Assembly: GCF_014337925.2 (NCBI RefSeq)
Contig: NZ_CP143423.1
Coordinates: 4,246,501-4,310,500, forward strand
Direction of reading: 5' to 3'
DNA length: 64,000 nt
From: Roseobacter fucihabitans
GTDB lineage: Bacteria > Pseudomonadota > Alphaproteobacteria > Rhodobacterales > Rhodobacteraceae
In this document: positions 1 through 10,300 of the stretch, piece by piece
Numbering within the stretch: the stretch's first letter is position 1
Layout of the letters: each line of letters begins with the position of its first letter
The notes under the pieces: model-generated
What the model saw: only the letters and a program-made list of their open reading frames with translations
What the model was told of the DNA's origin: nothing
Database searches by the model: none
Made by a program: the position numbers and the translations under genes

Positions 1-2
1 AC

Positions 3-746
3 GAAGGTGGCGCGCATCAGTCGATTTCAACGCCGCTGATTGGCATGGCGCAAGACGGATTGGCGACCTTTGAACCTGCCTATGCGGATGAACTTGAAGT
101 TATCATGCGGTGGGGCTTTGATTACATGCAGCGTGACGGGGCCAACCAGCAGGCCGAAGAAACCTGGTTGCGAGATGAAAAAGGTGGATCGCTCTATCTG
201 CGGCTATCCACCCTCCCGCAGGAACAACTTCAGCGTGACATGACAGCGACGTTAGCGACTGAAATTGTCTCTGGCGGCTATTGGTTGCGCCCACCGACCG
301 CTTCAACCACGGTTGTGCTGGCCTATTGCGGTGCTCTGGCACCCGAGGCCATCAATGCGGCGGGCCTCTTGGCTGAAGATATGCGAGACGTGGCCGTGCT
401 GGCGGTGACATCAGCAGATCGGCTCAACGCCGGATGGCAGGCAGCGGAAAGGGCAAGGCAACGCGGGGATGTCACCGCTTTGTCCCATGTTGAAAAACTT
501 CTTGGCGCAGTGCCGCGTGATGCGGGCCTGGTTTCAGTGATAGATGGTCATCCCGCGACACTGAGTTGGCTGGGCGGTGTCTTTGGGCACCGCACCAAAT
601 CGCTGGGGGTCGAGCATTTCGGCCAAGCAGGGATGATAGAGGACATGTATCATCTGCACGGGCTGGATGCGAATGCGATCATGCATGCAGCAAGAGCATT
701 GATGCCGGGTCGTGGTGCGCGATATCTTGCGCCTCTGGCAGGCTGA
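3..746 (+). CDS. Pyruvate dehydrogenase E1-like / transketolase-family protein, C-terminal part
   Basis: Carboxy-terminal part of a thiamine-diphosphate enzyme of the homodimeric pyruvate dehydrogenase E1 (AceE)/transketolase family, which decarboxylates a 2-oxo acid and hands the acyl group to a lipoyl-E2. The frame is open from base 3 and the first readable residues are EGGAHQS, conserved inside this family, so the gene starts upstream of the window; an internal ATG at 45 is not the real start. About 247 residues are visible. The end carries the GVEHFGQAGMIEDMY segment and a HGLDANAI tail typical of the C-terminal domain. The next gene starts 18 bp after the stop, so the two are probably co-transcribed. 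Whether this is the housekeeping E1 or a specialised paralogue cannot be decided without the N-terminus. Confidence 0.8.
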   Translation, partial: EGGAHQSISTPLIGMAQDGLATFEPAYADELEVIMRWGFDYMQRDGANQQAEETWLRDEKGGSLYLRLSTLPQEQLQRDMTATLATEIVSGGYWLRPPTASTTVVLAYCGALAPEAINAAGLLAEDMRDVAVLAVTSADRLNAGWQAAERARQRGDVTALSHVEKLLGAVPRDAGLVSVIDGHPATLSWLGGVFGHRTKSLGVEHFGQAGMIEDMYHLHGLDANAIMHAARALMPGRGARYLAPLAG

Positions 747-764
747 AATCGGAAAGGCTGTGAA

Positions 765-2018
765 ATGAATGAACAACACCCGCCGGGGCCCGCAGAGGCG
801 CCGGGGTTCTGGCTCGACACTCCTGAACATCGACAGTGGCTCATGTCTGAAGCTGAGCGGCAATGGACCTTTTTCGCGGCCAGCCTACGGGACGGTCCCG
901 GGTTTTTCTCATTGGACACTGCCGGCAATCCGCTGTCGGATGACACGCAAGAACTGCACAGCACAACACGACTTATTCACGCCTTTGCGCTTGGCCAAAT
1001 CTCGGGACATGCCGGGGCGGATCGAATCGTTGAACATGGCATGGCCTACCTCCGGGACCATCACCACGACGCGGAGCATGGTGGCTATTTATGGGCCCTG
1101 AGAGGCGATGCCATCGTTGATGATCGCAAACTCGCGTATGGACATGTCTTCGTTCTCTTGGCTGGCGCAAGTGCGAAAATGGCCGGACACCCAGATGCAG
1201 ATGCATTGATTACGGATGTGAGCGACATTCTCGACAAACACTATTGGGAGGAAGACGCGGGCCTGTTTGCAGATGAATGGAACAGAGACTGGACGCCGTT
1301 TTCCACATATCGCGGGATGAATGCGAATATGCACGCAGTCGAAGCTTTGCTGACTGCATATGAGGCAACCGGACAGGATGTGTTTCTCAGCCGCGCGGGT
1401 CGCATCCTCGAATTTTTCACCGCCCGCATCGCACCAGCAGAAAACTGGCGTCTGCCTGAGCATTATTCGCAAGATTGGGAAATTGACCGTTCCTATGCGG
1501 GCAATCCCATGTTTCGCCCTGCCGGAACAACACCGGGTCATTCTTTCGAACTGGGGCGACTGTTGTTGCAATTTTGGGATCTTTCGGGACGTCAGGACCG
1601 AAATATGCCCGTGACTGCGCGACACCTGATCGAACGAGCGTTGAAAGATGCCTGGTGTGCTCACGGCGGCCTTGCCTACACGCTTGAATTCGGAGGAAAA
1701 GTGTCGGCATCTACTCGATTTTGGTGGCCCGTAACCGAAGCGATTGGCGCGGTTGCAGCGCTGATTAAGTTGGATCGGCAGGCCAGCGATGAGCAATGGT
1801 ATCGGAAGCTTTGGACTTTTGCCGATACCCATTTCATCGATCATATCCGCGGCGGTTGGTTTCCAGAGATTGACAACGCCGGGCAAGTCACCAGCACGAT
1901 CTTTAAGGGGAAACCCGACATCTATCACTCTGTGCAGGCATGCCTATTCCCGCTCACAAATGGGCTGTCGGGGCATATTGATGATTTGAAACATAGTGAA
2001 CCTGTGGCGATGAGGTAA
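765..2018 (+). CDS. AGE-family sugar epimerase/isomerase
   Basis: 417-residue protein of the N-acylglucosamine 2-epimerase (AGE) superfamily, an (alpha/alpha)6 barrel. Known members interconvert aldoses and ketoses (mannose-fructose, sulfoquinovose-sulfofructose) or 2-epimerise N-acyl amino sugars in the cytoplasm. Family hallmarks are visible: RGMNANMHAVEAL near residue 182, PGHSFELGRLL near 256, WWPVTEA near 320 and KPDIYHSVQA near 383; the His residues in these stretches are the usual catalytic and sugar-binding positions. The start at 765 follows a GGAAAGG ribosome-binding site. It lies 18 bp downstream of the E1-like gene, suggesting an operon. Substrate cannot be read from sequence; mannose isomerase activity is the commonest for proteins of this length. 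Confidence 0.85.
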   Translation: MNEQHPPGPAEAPGFWLDTPEHRQWLMSEAERQWTFFAASLRDGPGFFSLDTAGNPLSDDTQELHSTTRLIHAFALGQISGHAGADRIVEHGMAYLRDHHHDAEHGGYLWALRGDAIVDDRKLAYGHVFVLLAGASAKMAGHPDADALITDVSDILDKHYWEEDAGLFADEWNRDWTPFSTYRGMNANMHAVEALLTAYEATGQDVFLSRAGRILEFFTARIAPAENWRLPEHYSQDWEIDRSYAGNPMFRPAGTTPGHSFELGRLLLQFWDLSGRQDRNMPVTARHLIERALKDAWCAHGGLAYTLEFGGKVSASTRFWWPVTEAIGAVAALIKLDRQASDEQWYRKLWTFADTHFIDHIRGGWFPEIDNAGQVTSTIFKGKPDIYHSVQACLFPLTNGLSGHIDDLKHSEPVAMR

Positions 2019-2347
2019 GTTTGCCTTATTGGACGTAGAAAAGATGTTTAAGGTGGGGCGGATATATCTATTTGATATCAATAAGCGCCGTTGGGATTTA
2101 GAGCGTTTGCATAATTCAGACGACCCACGCGGCGACGTTAGATAGTAGTATTCGGTAGTGGGTCACTTTGAAATTTAGCTCGGATTCAAGAAAACCCTAC
2201 CGAAGCAGGGCTTTCAGGGACATTGACAATATCTAGGCTAATCTAAGCTTGTCATCGCTCGGGGATCAGCCTGCCTAGTACTCTAGGTCTTAAAGCCCGA
2301 TAGACGGGATACAATGTTGTAACTAGAGGTCACCAAGCACCAAATCT
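2019..2347. other. Intergenic stretch with a possible IS21-type end remnant
   Basis: No credible gene. At 2154-2188 the sequence is recognisably similar to 31961-31995 (shared pattern GGTAGTGGG ... AATTTAGCTC), which suggests both are remnants of the same kind of mobile-element end, plausibly IS21-like. There is also a wide inverted pair, GGGCTTT near 2212 and AAAGCCC near 2291. The stretch ends at the IS6 copy. Confidence 0.4.
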
Positions 2348-3176
2348 GGTTGTGTCGCAAACTTTGTCGTGAGGCGAGATGGGGCCTCGCTAGGATACAA
2401 TTATCCAGCGAGCTCGGCAAACTGTTCGAAGCCGGACAACCCTGGTCGGTCGAATTGTCCTTTGCGGATCATGTGGGCGACTTCGATGCCCGCCAGAGTG
2501 GACGCGGCTGAATTGAACGATTTGAAGGTCTGCATAGGGCGGGTGATCTTTTTTATGAAACGGTGGTCCTGTTCGATAATATTATTGAGATATTTCACCT
2601 GCAGAATCTCGATCAGCCAACACCAGTTATGCATCACCAGCAGGCAATTCATGTTGAACAGACCGACCGCGTTTGATCCGCTCTTGTCGATAAAAACCTT
2701 GTCCGGCCAGCCGTTACTGGCGATCACCTTGGCGAAGAATGCGGTTGCTGCCGCCTCATCACGTCGCTCGGACAGCATGAAATCAAGGGTATTGCCGTAT
2801 TTGTCTATCGCTCGATAGAGATATGTCCACTGGCCTTTGACCTTGATATAGGTTTCGTCCATCCGCCAAGATCGACCGGTCGACGCCTTCTGACAACGCG
2901 CCTCACCGGCAACGGCGACAGAATATTTCTCGACCCATCGATTAAGCGTTGCATGATCAACATCGACGCCGCACTCGTTCATGATTTCTTCGAGATCCCG
3001 ATACGATACCGCAAACCGAACGTAGAAATAGACCGCGTATAGGATCACCGATTTCGGAAAATGCGCGCCTTTGAAACTGATCAATCGTTTAAACCTTGAA
3101 TGAGATGTCGAAAGGCTGCCCAATGAACGTCACTGCCGAGAAGTGCAACAGGGCTCCAAAAGTTTGCGACACTACC
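2348..3176 (-). mobile_element. IS6-family insertion sequence, copy 1
   Basis: Complete 829-bp element bounded by imperfect inverted repeats with the shared core GGTWGTGTCGCAAACTTT (one end has T at the W, the other A). It carries one transposase gene on the minus strand. The 8 bp on either side (CCAAATCT and TTGACCCC) do not match, so there is no target duplication, which fits later recombination between copies. It differs from copies 2 and 3 at base 3122 (A instead of G); I noticed no other difference by eye. Together with copy 2 in the same orientation it brackets the chemoreceptor, glycosyltransferase and RTX genes. Confidence 0.93.
2401..3084 (-). CDS. IS6-family DDE transposase (copy 1)
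   Basis: 227-residue IS6/IS26-type transposase that carries out replicative cointegrate formation. The DDE triad is readable: Asp in MDETYIKVKG, Asp in FIDKSGSN and Glu in NNIIEQDHRF. The start taken is a TTG beginning MISFKGAHFPKS, as in the other copies. In this copy a single-base change creates another TTG upstream, which would extend the frame to 3123; the extension adds no conserved sequence and is probably not used. The protein lacks the longer N-terminal extension found in some IS6 subgroups. It is intact and so potentially active. Confidence 0.9.
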   Translation of the reverse strand: MISFKGAHFPKSVILYAVYFYVRFAVSYRDLEEIMNECGVDVDHATLNRWVEKYSVAVAGEARCQKASTGRSWRMDETYIKVKGQWTYLYRAIDKYGNTLDFMLSERRDEAAATAFFAKVIASNGWPDKVFIDKSGSNAVGLFNMNCLLVMHNWCWLIEILQVKYLNNIIEQDHRFIKKITRPMQTFKSFNSAASTLAGIEVAHMIRKGQFDRPGLSGFEQFAELAG

Positions 3177-3229
3177 TTGACCCCAGACGAAGCATATGAA
3201 ACGAAATTGAGAACAGAGAGACTGGCAGC

Positions 3230-5743
3230 CTAAATGAAACCCTGATCCACCTTAACAGTGCTGGAAACTGGTCGAAAAGCAGGACCACCTCTCACCAACA
3301 TTCCGCCCGAGGTCTCACCGCTGCGCTCTTCTTTGTTGTGATCTGTTCGATCCGAAACACCATGAAACTTTGAAAGAGCCTGACTGAGCGAAACAGCATC
3401 ATTGTTCAACGACACACTAGATGCGGTGAGTTCTTCCAAGGAAGCCGCGTTGTTTTGCGCACTGGTTTCAACGGCTGTTACCGCGCCGTTGATGTCTGAT
3501 ATGCCCGCCGCTTGCTGCTCAATGGCCGTCGCAATCTCAGAGATTTGCTTCGTTGCGATCTGAACTTCAGAGACGATCTTTTCCACGGCGTCTTTGGATG
3601 CCTTCACGTTTGCAATGCTGCCCTCCACCACAACTGTATTTTCACCAATCACCTTGTTGACGTCCTGGACCGCCTCTTGAGATCTGCGGGCCAATGCGCG
3701 TACTTCTGATGCGACCACGGAAAAGCCCCTGCCTTCTTCTCCAGCGCGGGCTGCCTCTACCCCTGCGTTCAAAGCCAAGAGGTTGATTTGGAAAGCGATG
3801 TCCTCAATAACCTTAACGACCTGGTTGATTTCTTCAGAAGCCCTTTTCATATCATCCATTGAGGCTTCGGTCGTGTCAGCGATCTCTAGTGTCTGATTGG
3901 CGCGTTCCTGAATGTTGCGGGTCGCCGCATCCGCAGCCTTTGCGTTTTCGACGACCTGGCGAACGCTTTTGGACATTCTGTCGATTGCGACAGATGTCTC
4001 TTGCACGGTGGCTGCGTCCCCTTCCGCGCGTTCTGACATTTTGGATGCCGCCGTCTGAAGTTCACCCGATGTGGCGGAAACACTCCGACCACTTTGTAAA
4101 ATCGTGGCCATGGAAGAGGACATGGCTTCAAGAGCCGCATTGAAATCATCTTTCATCTTGAGGAACGCGCCTTTGCGGTCTCCCCGCATGCGAACAGCAA
4201 GGTTGCCTTCCGCGAGCTGACCGATTCCGGACACGACATCCGCGATGTTGACGTCCATTTCAGAAAGCACTTCATTTATGACCTCGGCTAATTCGGTCAA
4301 GTTTCGATGGTCTGCCTCAATCGGCATCCGCTGGTCAAACCGACCTTCAGACGCAGCCCCAAGAACGTCACGCATGTTCTGCTGAAACACCTCAAATGCC
4401 TTGAGCCGGGCTGCCTCAACCCTTGCTGATTTCTCTTTTTCCTCGCGCGCCATAGCTTCAGTTTCCATCAACTTGATTCGATCTTTTTCGGCCTCTGCCC
4501 GCTCTCTTTCCCGCACTTCCACATCATCCAGCGTTGCCATCAGTTCCTGTGTCTTGCGCGTACCGGCGATCAGCTTTTCAAGACTGGCCGTCAGGTCCTT
4601 GATCTCAGCCAGATCGTTGTCTTGGCGTATAATTTCCTGTGTCGCATCACCATCTGCTACGGATGCAATCGCCTTCGTCGCATACTCAATGCGCGCGGCA
4701 ACCCGCTTTGAGATGAACAATATTGCACCCACAATCAGAGCGACGAGTACCAATACCGCAGCCACGTCAAAGATCAGCCCTTGCAACTTGCTTGCTTTGC
4801 GGTCCCGCCAGTACAGACGAACCTCTTCCCCCGCCCGTTTAGAAAGGTTCGCAAACCCATCAAGCGCCTCGTTTGATTGTGCGAAAAAGCTCTCAAAGGT
4901 TATCGGATACACGACTTCTTCTGCCAGCATAGCTTGATCCAGAGATGCGATAATATTGAGGTATTCGCCAAAATAGGCCCCCCCAACTCTTGCGATTTCC
5001 TGTCCGAATTCACCATCGGCTTTCGCTATGAGAGCGGCTTTTTGCATCTCGCTCCATGCCCTTGCCGCACGTGCACTATCAGCCTGTATCAGGGATCGCA
5101 CGTCCGTTGGAATTTTGATATTGTTCAGCGTCGCAATTGCATAATAAGTTCTTGCCCTGCCGCCGAATTCACGCACTTCCCATGCCAGATTTTGAATGGA
5201 CACCAATGCGAAAACGGTATTGGAGGTCACACTGTTTTCCATAGATAGCAAATTGGCGATGATCTTCAGTTCTGCGATTGCCCCCTTCAGCTCGAAAGGC
5301 AAGTCTTTGACCCGCTGTTGATCTCTCTCCTCATCGGAAACGGACAGCATACTATCGACTTCCGTGCGCAAGGCCGCGACTTCTTTCAAGGCGTTTTGCG
5401 CTTGGGATGTGAACTCAAACTTGGTTTCTAGCGCTGTAAACTGTTGAAGCGCATGCTGGGCATCAGCAAATAATCCATCGGCCAAAACCCGTTGCCCATC
5501 TATCAAATCCAAAAAAGCCTGTGGCGCTGGTTCACTGACGGAGAGGGCAACCTGCGTCACACTGCGTTCCAAGGACAAAGCGACCGTTGCGTCTTTCCAC
5601 ATCGTAGTAGAGTCAGCCAGTGTCTCAAGCTGTGCGACCGTACGGTAATCATGAGCAGACTGAACTACGGCTTTACCATATTTCCAAGTCGCCAGGCAGC
5701 CGATGAGCAACAACCCAACTATACAAACACGAGAAATTCTCAT
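3230..5743 (-). CDS. Methyl-accepting chemotaxis protein
   Basis: 837-residue transmembrane chemoreceptor. Membrane segments lie at about residues 7-22 and 325-345 and enclose a roughly 300-residue, mostly helical periplasmic sensor region rich in Ala and Glu, reminiscent of four-helix or NIT-type sensors. A HAMP domain follows (about 345-395), then a charged coiled coil (about 400-450), a second HAMP-like segment (about 470-540) and the methyl-accepting signalling domain. The kinase-contact tip reads [20 protein letters not shown], close to the family consensus. It signals through CheW/CheA; no che genes are in the window and the ligand is unknown. It ends 54 bp from IS6 copy 1, so anything originally downstream of it has been displaced. 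Confidence 0.93.
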   Translation of the reverse strand: MRISRVCIVGLLLIGCLATWKYGKAVVQSAHDYRTVAQLETLADSTTMWKDATVALSLERSVTQVALSVSEPAPQAFLDLIDGQRVLADGLFADAQHALQQFTALETKFEFTSQAQNALKEVAALRTEVDSMLSVSDEERDQQRVKDLPFELKGAIAELKIIANLLSMENSVTSNTVFALVSIQNLAWEVREFGGRARTYYAIATLNNIKIPTDVRSLIQADSARAARAWSEMQKAALIAKADGEFGQEIARVGGAYFGEYLNIIASLDQAMLAEEVVYPITFESFFAQSNEALDGFANLSKRAGEEVRLYWRDRKASKLQGLIFDVAAVLVLVALIVGAILFISKRVAARIEYATKAIASVADGDATQEIIRQDNDLAEIKDLTASLEKLIAGTRKTQELMATLDDVEVRERERAEAEKDRIKLMETEAMAREEKEKSARVEAARLKAFEVFQQNMRDVLGAASEGRFDQRMPIEADHRNLTELAEVINEVLSEMDVNIADVVSGIGQLAEGNLAVRMRGDRKGAFLKMKDDFNAALEAMSSSMATILQSGRSVSATSGELQTAASKMSERAEGDAATVQETSVAIDRMSKSVRQVVENAKAADAATRNIQERANQTLEIADTTEASMDDMKRASEEINQVVKVIEDIAFQINLLALNAGVEAARAGEEGRGFSVVASEVRALARRSQEAVQDVNKVIGENTVVVEGSIANVKASKDAVEKIVSEVQIATKQISEIATAIEQQAAGISDINGAVTAVETSAQNNAASLEELTASSVSLNNDAVSLSQALSKFHGVSDRTDHNKEERSGETSGGMLVRGGPAFRPVSSTVKVDQGFI

Positions 5744-5811
5744 CGTAGTACTCCACTAAAATTCCAGACACGTCTAGCGGGGAATTCTTAAAATTAGGTT
5801 GGTGTCCGTCG

Positions 5812-7089
5812 TTACCCTAAACGCCTTCTCGCGGACTGCGATGTTTCAGCTATTTCGTCTGGTGCAATCATTTCGTTGATGCCTGGCGACGCAACGAGAT
5901 CATAATAAAATTTCGCATGTCGTGGATAAATAGTCCGTTCTGAATCATATTTTTCAACGATTTCCTTGCGTGCCGCCGCACCCAGCCGCTGTGAGTATTC
6001 GGGATCTTCCAGCAGATCCTCTACCGCGTGCACCACCTCATTCGTTACGTAGGGGTTAACAAGCAAGCCGCTTTCTCCGTCGATCATGAATTCCTCAACT
6101 GGTGCAGATCGCGCGGCCACAATCGGTGCGCCACACGCCATGGATTCCACAAAGGACCAAGACAATACAAAAGGTGAAGATAGATAAAGATGAGCACCTG
6201 TTGCCTGCAGAAACTTGATCATGACCGGCCTCGGAACGAGACCTACGAAGTGTAAACGCGCCAGGTCCAGATCAAGGGTATCAAGCATGTGGTTTTTCCA
6301 GGATTTACCTGAAGGTTTGGGACCATAGGCCACCCGATCATCGGCGATAATGACTGCATGCAATTTGGGGCGAGTCTTCTGGAGACGCTCGATTGCCTGC
6401 ATCACTTCGGGAAAACCACGCGCCGGCTCCATGCCGCGCGCAATATATGTAACTAATTCCGCGTCCTTGGGAATGCCGCATTTTTCAAGAAATTCGGTAT
6501 CTCGCGGAGCTGGGCAATGCGTTTGGGTATCAAACCCGTCGTTGAGCACTGAAATATTGTGTTGCAACTTTTCAGGAAACTGTGTCGCTTGGTATTTTGT
6601 GGGGCAAACAGTGGCGTCGGCAGCACTGAAATCCAGCCAGAATGGCGTATTGCGCGTGCGGGCTTTGGCGCTTTCATCAGGCCAGCTTCGGGGGTGCGTA
6701 TGCGGCGTATGATCCGCGTAAGGGTATGTATAATACCACTCGGCATATTGGACATATTTTGTTTCAGGCCAAATATCCTTGACGAAGAAACCAACCCCCC
6801 ATCCGGAATGGGCAACGACCACATCTGGCCGGTACCCTTGCTTTTCAAGAGCGAGCGCGGTGCGCAATAGCCCCTGCCCGGAAATGACCGCACGTTCGGT
6901 GCCGATCAGGTAATGATGCGTCTTGGCCGAAGGTGCCCGGTGCTCGTGGAATTGCACGATCTTCAATTGGGACGATTTCACGTCTTTGCGGGCGGTTGCG
7001 AAAGTGACATCCCAACCATGTTGTGCCAGCCAAACCGCCAAGCGTCCGAATTGCGCCGGGTAGTTCTTATGAATGAACATGATCTTCAT
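5812..7089 (-). CDS. Glycosyltransferase family 4 protein
   Basis: 425-residue cytoplasmic GT-B fold glycosyltransferase. The N-terminal Rossmann half starts MKIMFIHKNYPAQFG with the expected early glycine loop. The C-terminal donor-binding half has the GT4 E-x7-E region (FVESMACGAPIVAARSAPVEEF, split here as FVESMACG and APVEEF) at about residues 318-340. GT4 enzymes transfer a sugar from a nucleotide- or lipid-linked donor with retention. It is divergent from the RTX gene with about 250 bp between the start codons, and follows the chemoreceptor on the same strand. Neighbouring the RTX gene makes a role in modifying the secreted protein or its matrix possible, but nothing in the sequence proves it. 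Confidence 0.88.
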   Translation of the reverse strand: MKIMFIHKNYPAQFGRLAVWLAQHGWDVTFATARKDVKSSQLKIVQFHEHRAPSAKTHHYLIGTERAVISGQGLLRTALALEKQGYRPDVVVAHSGWGVGFFVKDIWPETKYVQYAEWYYTYPYADHTPHTHPRSWPDESAKARTRNTPFWLDFSAADATVCPTKYQATQFPEKLQHNISVLNDGFDTQTHCPAPRDTEFLEKCGIPKDAELVTYIARGMEPARGFPEVMQAIERLQKTRPKLHAVIIADDRVAYGPKPSGKSWKNHMLDTLDLDLARLHFVGLVPRPVMIKFLQATGAHLYLSSPFVLSWSFVESMACGAPIVAARSAPVEEFMIDGESGLLVNPYVTNEVVHAVEDLLEDPEYSQRLGAAARKEIVEKYDSERTIYPRHAKFYYDLVASPGINEMIAPDEIAETSQSARRRLG

Positions 7090-7340
7090 TTCAATTCAGG
7101 CTCCGCCAAACCGGGTCGCATCGGGATCGATGTCCTTCTGGGACCACTTATCAACAGAAATGATTTAACTTCTGTTATCGCCCGGCTTGCGCCGCGAAAT
7201 TCGTATCCGCGCTGTGCCGGAAAATCCGCGTTCTGCGCTCTGCGCTCGGAAAAAAATGTTCTTTACCTTCTGATAATCTTTTTGCCGTTTACTTCGCGCT
7301 GTGTCGATGGGTGGGTACGTCGAAAAAGCGGGTGCGAGTA
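7090..7340. promoter_or_regulatory. Divergent intergenic region between GT4 and RTX genes
   Basis: About 250 bp separating two genes read away from each other, so it must hold both promoters. It contains an AT-rich stretch around 7255-7290. I cannot point to convincing -35/-10 pairs or an operator. Confidence 0.4.
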
Positions 7341-10300
7341 ATGAGTAGTGGGCCGAAAAAGCCTGATGCAGGCGTAAAATCGTCTGCTTCAGATGAACAA
7401 AAAGCAAATTCGAAATCCGAGGCGGGAACACTTCTGACCAATGGATCGGACGGTGGCGCGGATGCGCAAGCCGGAACCGGTCTTGCAGGGTTCCTCGGTG
7501 CTTTGCCGGTATTCTCCATGTTCAGCAGCCATGCAGTGGCCAAAGAAACCCCTGAAACAACGCAAGTGGAGAACGCAGCAATTAATGCTGGCTCGTCTCA
7601 GCCCGCTCCTTTGCAAGACGTGGGCGGTCCTGACTCAAACGATAGCGACCAAGGGCTTCCTGGGGTCTTGGGTGGTGATCCGTCGGAGCGCGTATTGGAT
7701 ACGAATCGCTCAGAGCTGAGTGACCTCACAATGGCTCCCCGCACCCAGAGCATTGAGTCTCCAAATCAAACCACGATGCCTGAAAGTTCCAGCGAGATCG
7801 CTGGCGGACCGTCCCAGAACGGCGATGCGGCCGACCCTTCCTTTGAGGAACCCACCACCCGCAATGGCCCTTCCGTGAAGGACACGGGCGGGTCCGGCGA
7901 CGGCGCAGATGTTGCCACCGGGCTTGATCCGGACACTCTGCCCACAGGAAATGGAAACGACACGTTTTTTGTGCCGGACGGCTTTACAAATGGCACGATC
8001 ATCGGTGGCGAGGATGGCGAGGACGTTGATGTCATCGACCTGACCGCGCTGAGTGGACCCGTCACCGTCACCTATACAGGCGATGAAGCGGGCACGATCA
8101 CCGACGGGACCAATACCATCACTTTCTCGCAGATCGAAGAGCTGGCCCTCACCGACTTTGCGGATGTGGTGGATGGCCGTGCGGATGGTTCTGGTATCCA
8201 GATTAATGCCGGTGCGGGCGATGACACAGTCCAGGGCGGTACGGATGCGGACACGCTTTTGGGCGGTGACGGTGACGACCTGCTTGAGGGCTGGCTGGGG
8301 GATGATCGCATCGAAGGCGGCGCTGGCGCCGATACGATTCGTTACACCGGTTCCACCATTGATAACGACACAATCATCGGTGGCGAAGGCGGTGCTGATG
8401 ACGACGTCGTTGACCTTTCAGCGCTGACAGGCCCGGTCACTGTCACCTACACCGGTGACGAGGCGGGCACGGTCACCGATGGTTCAGATACAATCACATT
8501 CTCCGAAGTCGAGGGGTTGACCCTGACCGATCAGGCGGATGTGGTCAACGCGGGTCCGGGCAGTGCCGCGATGAATATTGATGCGGGGGCCGGAGATGAT
8601 ACGCTGGCGGCCGGGAGTGGCAACGACACACTGACGGGGGGTAGCGGGGATGATACCTTCCTGATCGACGGAAGCGATGTTGACGGGCCGGGCACGATTA
8701 CGATCAACGGCGGAAGTGAAACCGGCGCCGACAGCATCAGCGGAACGGGGCTGAACAACTTCAACTGGGTCAGCGGGCCGACCAATGATGGCTCGGGCAG
8801 TTTCAGCGGCTCGTTTACATTCGAGAATGCCGCCGGTGACACGGTCACGGTCAATTTCTCCGAGATCGAGAGCTTTGGCGGCGAGATTGTGGCTGGCAAT
8901 GGGGTGGTCGAAGGGACGGGTGGCAACGACACAATGTCGCTTGGCTATATTGATAACGATGGGGACCGGATCACAACCGGTGATGATACGATCCACGGTG
9001 GCGCAGGCGCAGATTCCATTGATGCCAGCTCAGGAAATGATTCCGTTCTCGCCGGCGACGGCAATGATACGATCACCGCAGGCGATGGTGATGACACAAT
9101 CGATGGGGGCGACGGTAATGACAGCATTTCTGGCGGCACCGGCGATGATGCGATCACCGGCGGGGACGGCAATGACCGGATTCTCGGCAACAGCGGCAAT
9201 GACACCCTTCTTGGCGGGGCTGGCAACGACGACATCAATGGCGGTTCCGGCAACGATTCCATAGAAGGCGGCGCAGGGAATGACACGATTAACGGCGGTT
9301 CCGGCACAGACACCATCGATGGTGGTGCGGGAAATGACACGATATACGCTTTCTCGGGTGACGATGCGCTCTCGGGCGGTACCGACGCTGACAGCTTTTT
9401 GGTGTATGATCCCTTCGGCAGTGGCACTCTCACCGGCGGCGAGGGCGGCACCGATAACGATTTGATCGACCTCCTTAGCCTCACCAGCCCGGTTTCCGTC
9501 ACCTATACCGGGAATGAGGCGGGCACGATCATCAACGGTGCCGACACGATCACCTTCTCCGAGATCGAGCAGCTGATCCTGACTGATCAGGCGGATGTGG
9601 TGGATGCATCAGCAGACAGCACCGGCGTGCAGATAGATGGCGGGGACGGCAACGACACGATCACCGGCGGGGCTGGCAGCGACGATATCGACGGGGGGGA
9701 CGGAACAGACATTGTGATCTTCAGCGGCGACCGGTCGGATTACACGATCACCGAGAACGCCGGGGTCTATACCGTCAGCGACAACCGGACGGGTGCGCCT
9801 GATGGCACGGATACAGTCACCAACGTCGAGACATTCCGCTTTGCAGACGGTGATATCGCCACTGAGAACGTGCTGAACACAGCGCCCACGGACATCACAT
9901 CCAGTGCTAGCACGGTGGCCGAGAATAGCGCCGTCGGCACGGTCGTCGCCACGCTGAGCACCACCGACGCGAACGCCGGTGACACTTTCACCTATGCGAT
10001 CACCAACGATCCGTCGGGTTTTTTCGAGATTGTCGGCGACGAGATCCGGGTTGCATCGGGCGCGGACATCGATTTTGAGACCGCGACCAGCCACGACGTG
10101 ACCGTCCAGGTCACTGACGCAGGCGGCGCGACCTATTCCGAAACCTTCACCCTCACGGTGAGCGACACAGCCGAGAACCTGCAGTTGGGTGACGGTGGTG
10201 TGACGTTCACCGATGTGGGCGTTGCCGAAACTTCCATAAGTGGCGGTACCGGTAATGACAGCATCACCGCGCATGCAGATGGTGGTACTCTGTACGGCAA

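Noticed and set aside
1089-1928. 279-codon open frame on the minus strand opposite the AGE-family gene
   Set aside because: The plus-strand frame has clear family motifs throughout; the opposite frame shows no recognised motif and no ribosome-binding site.
2340-3184. Target-site duplications around the IS6 copies
   Set aside because: The flanking 8-mers were compared for all three full copies and none match.
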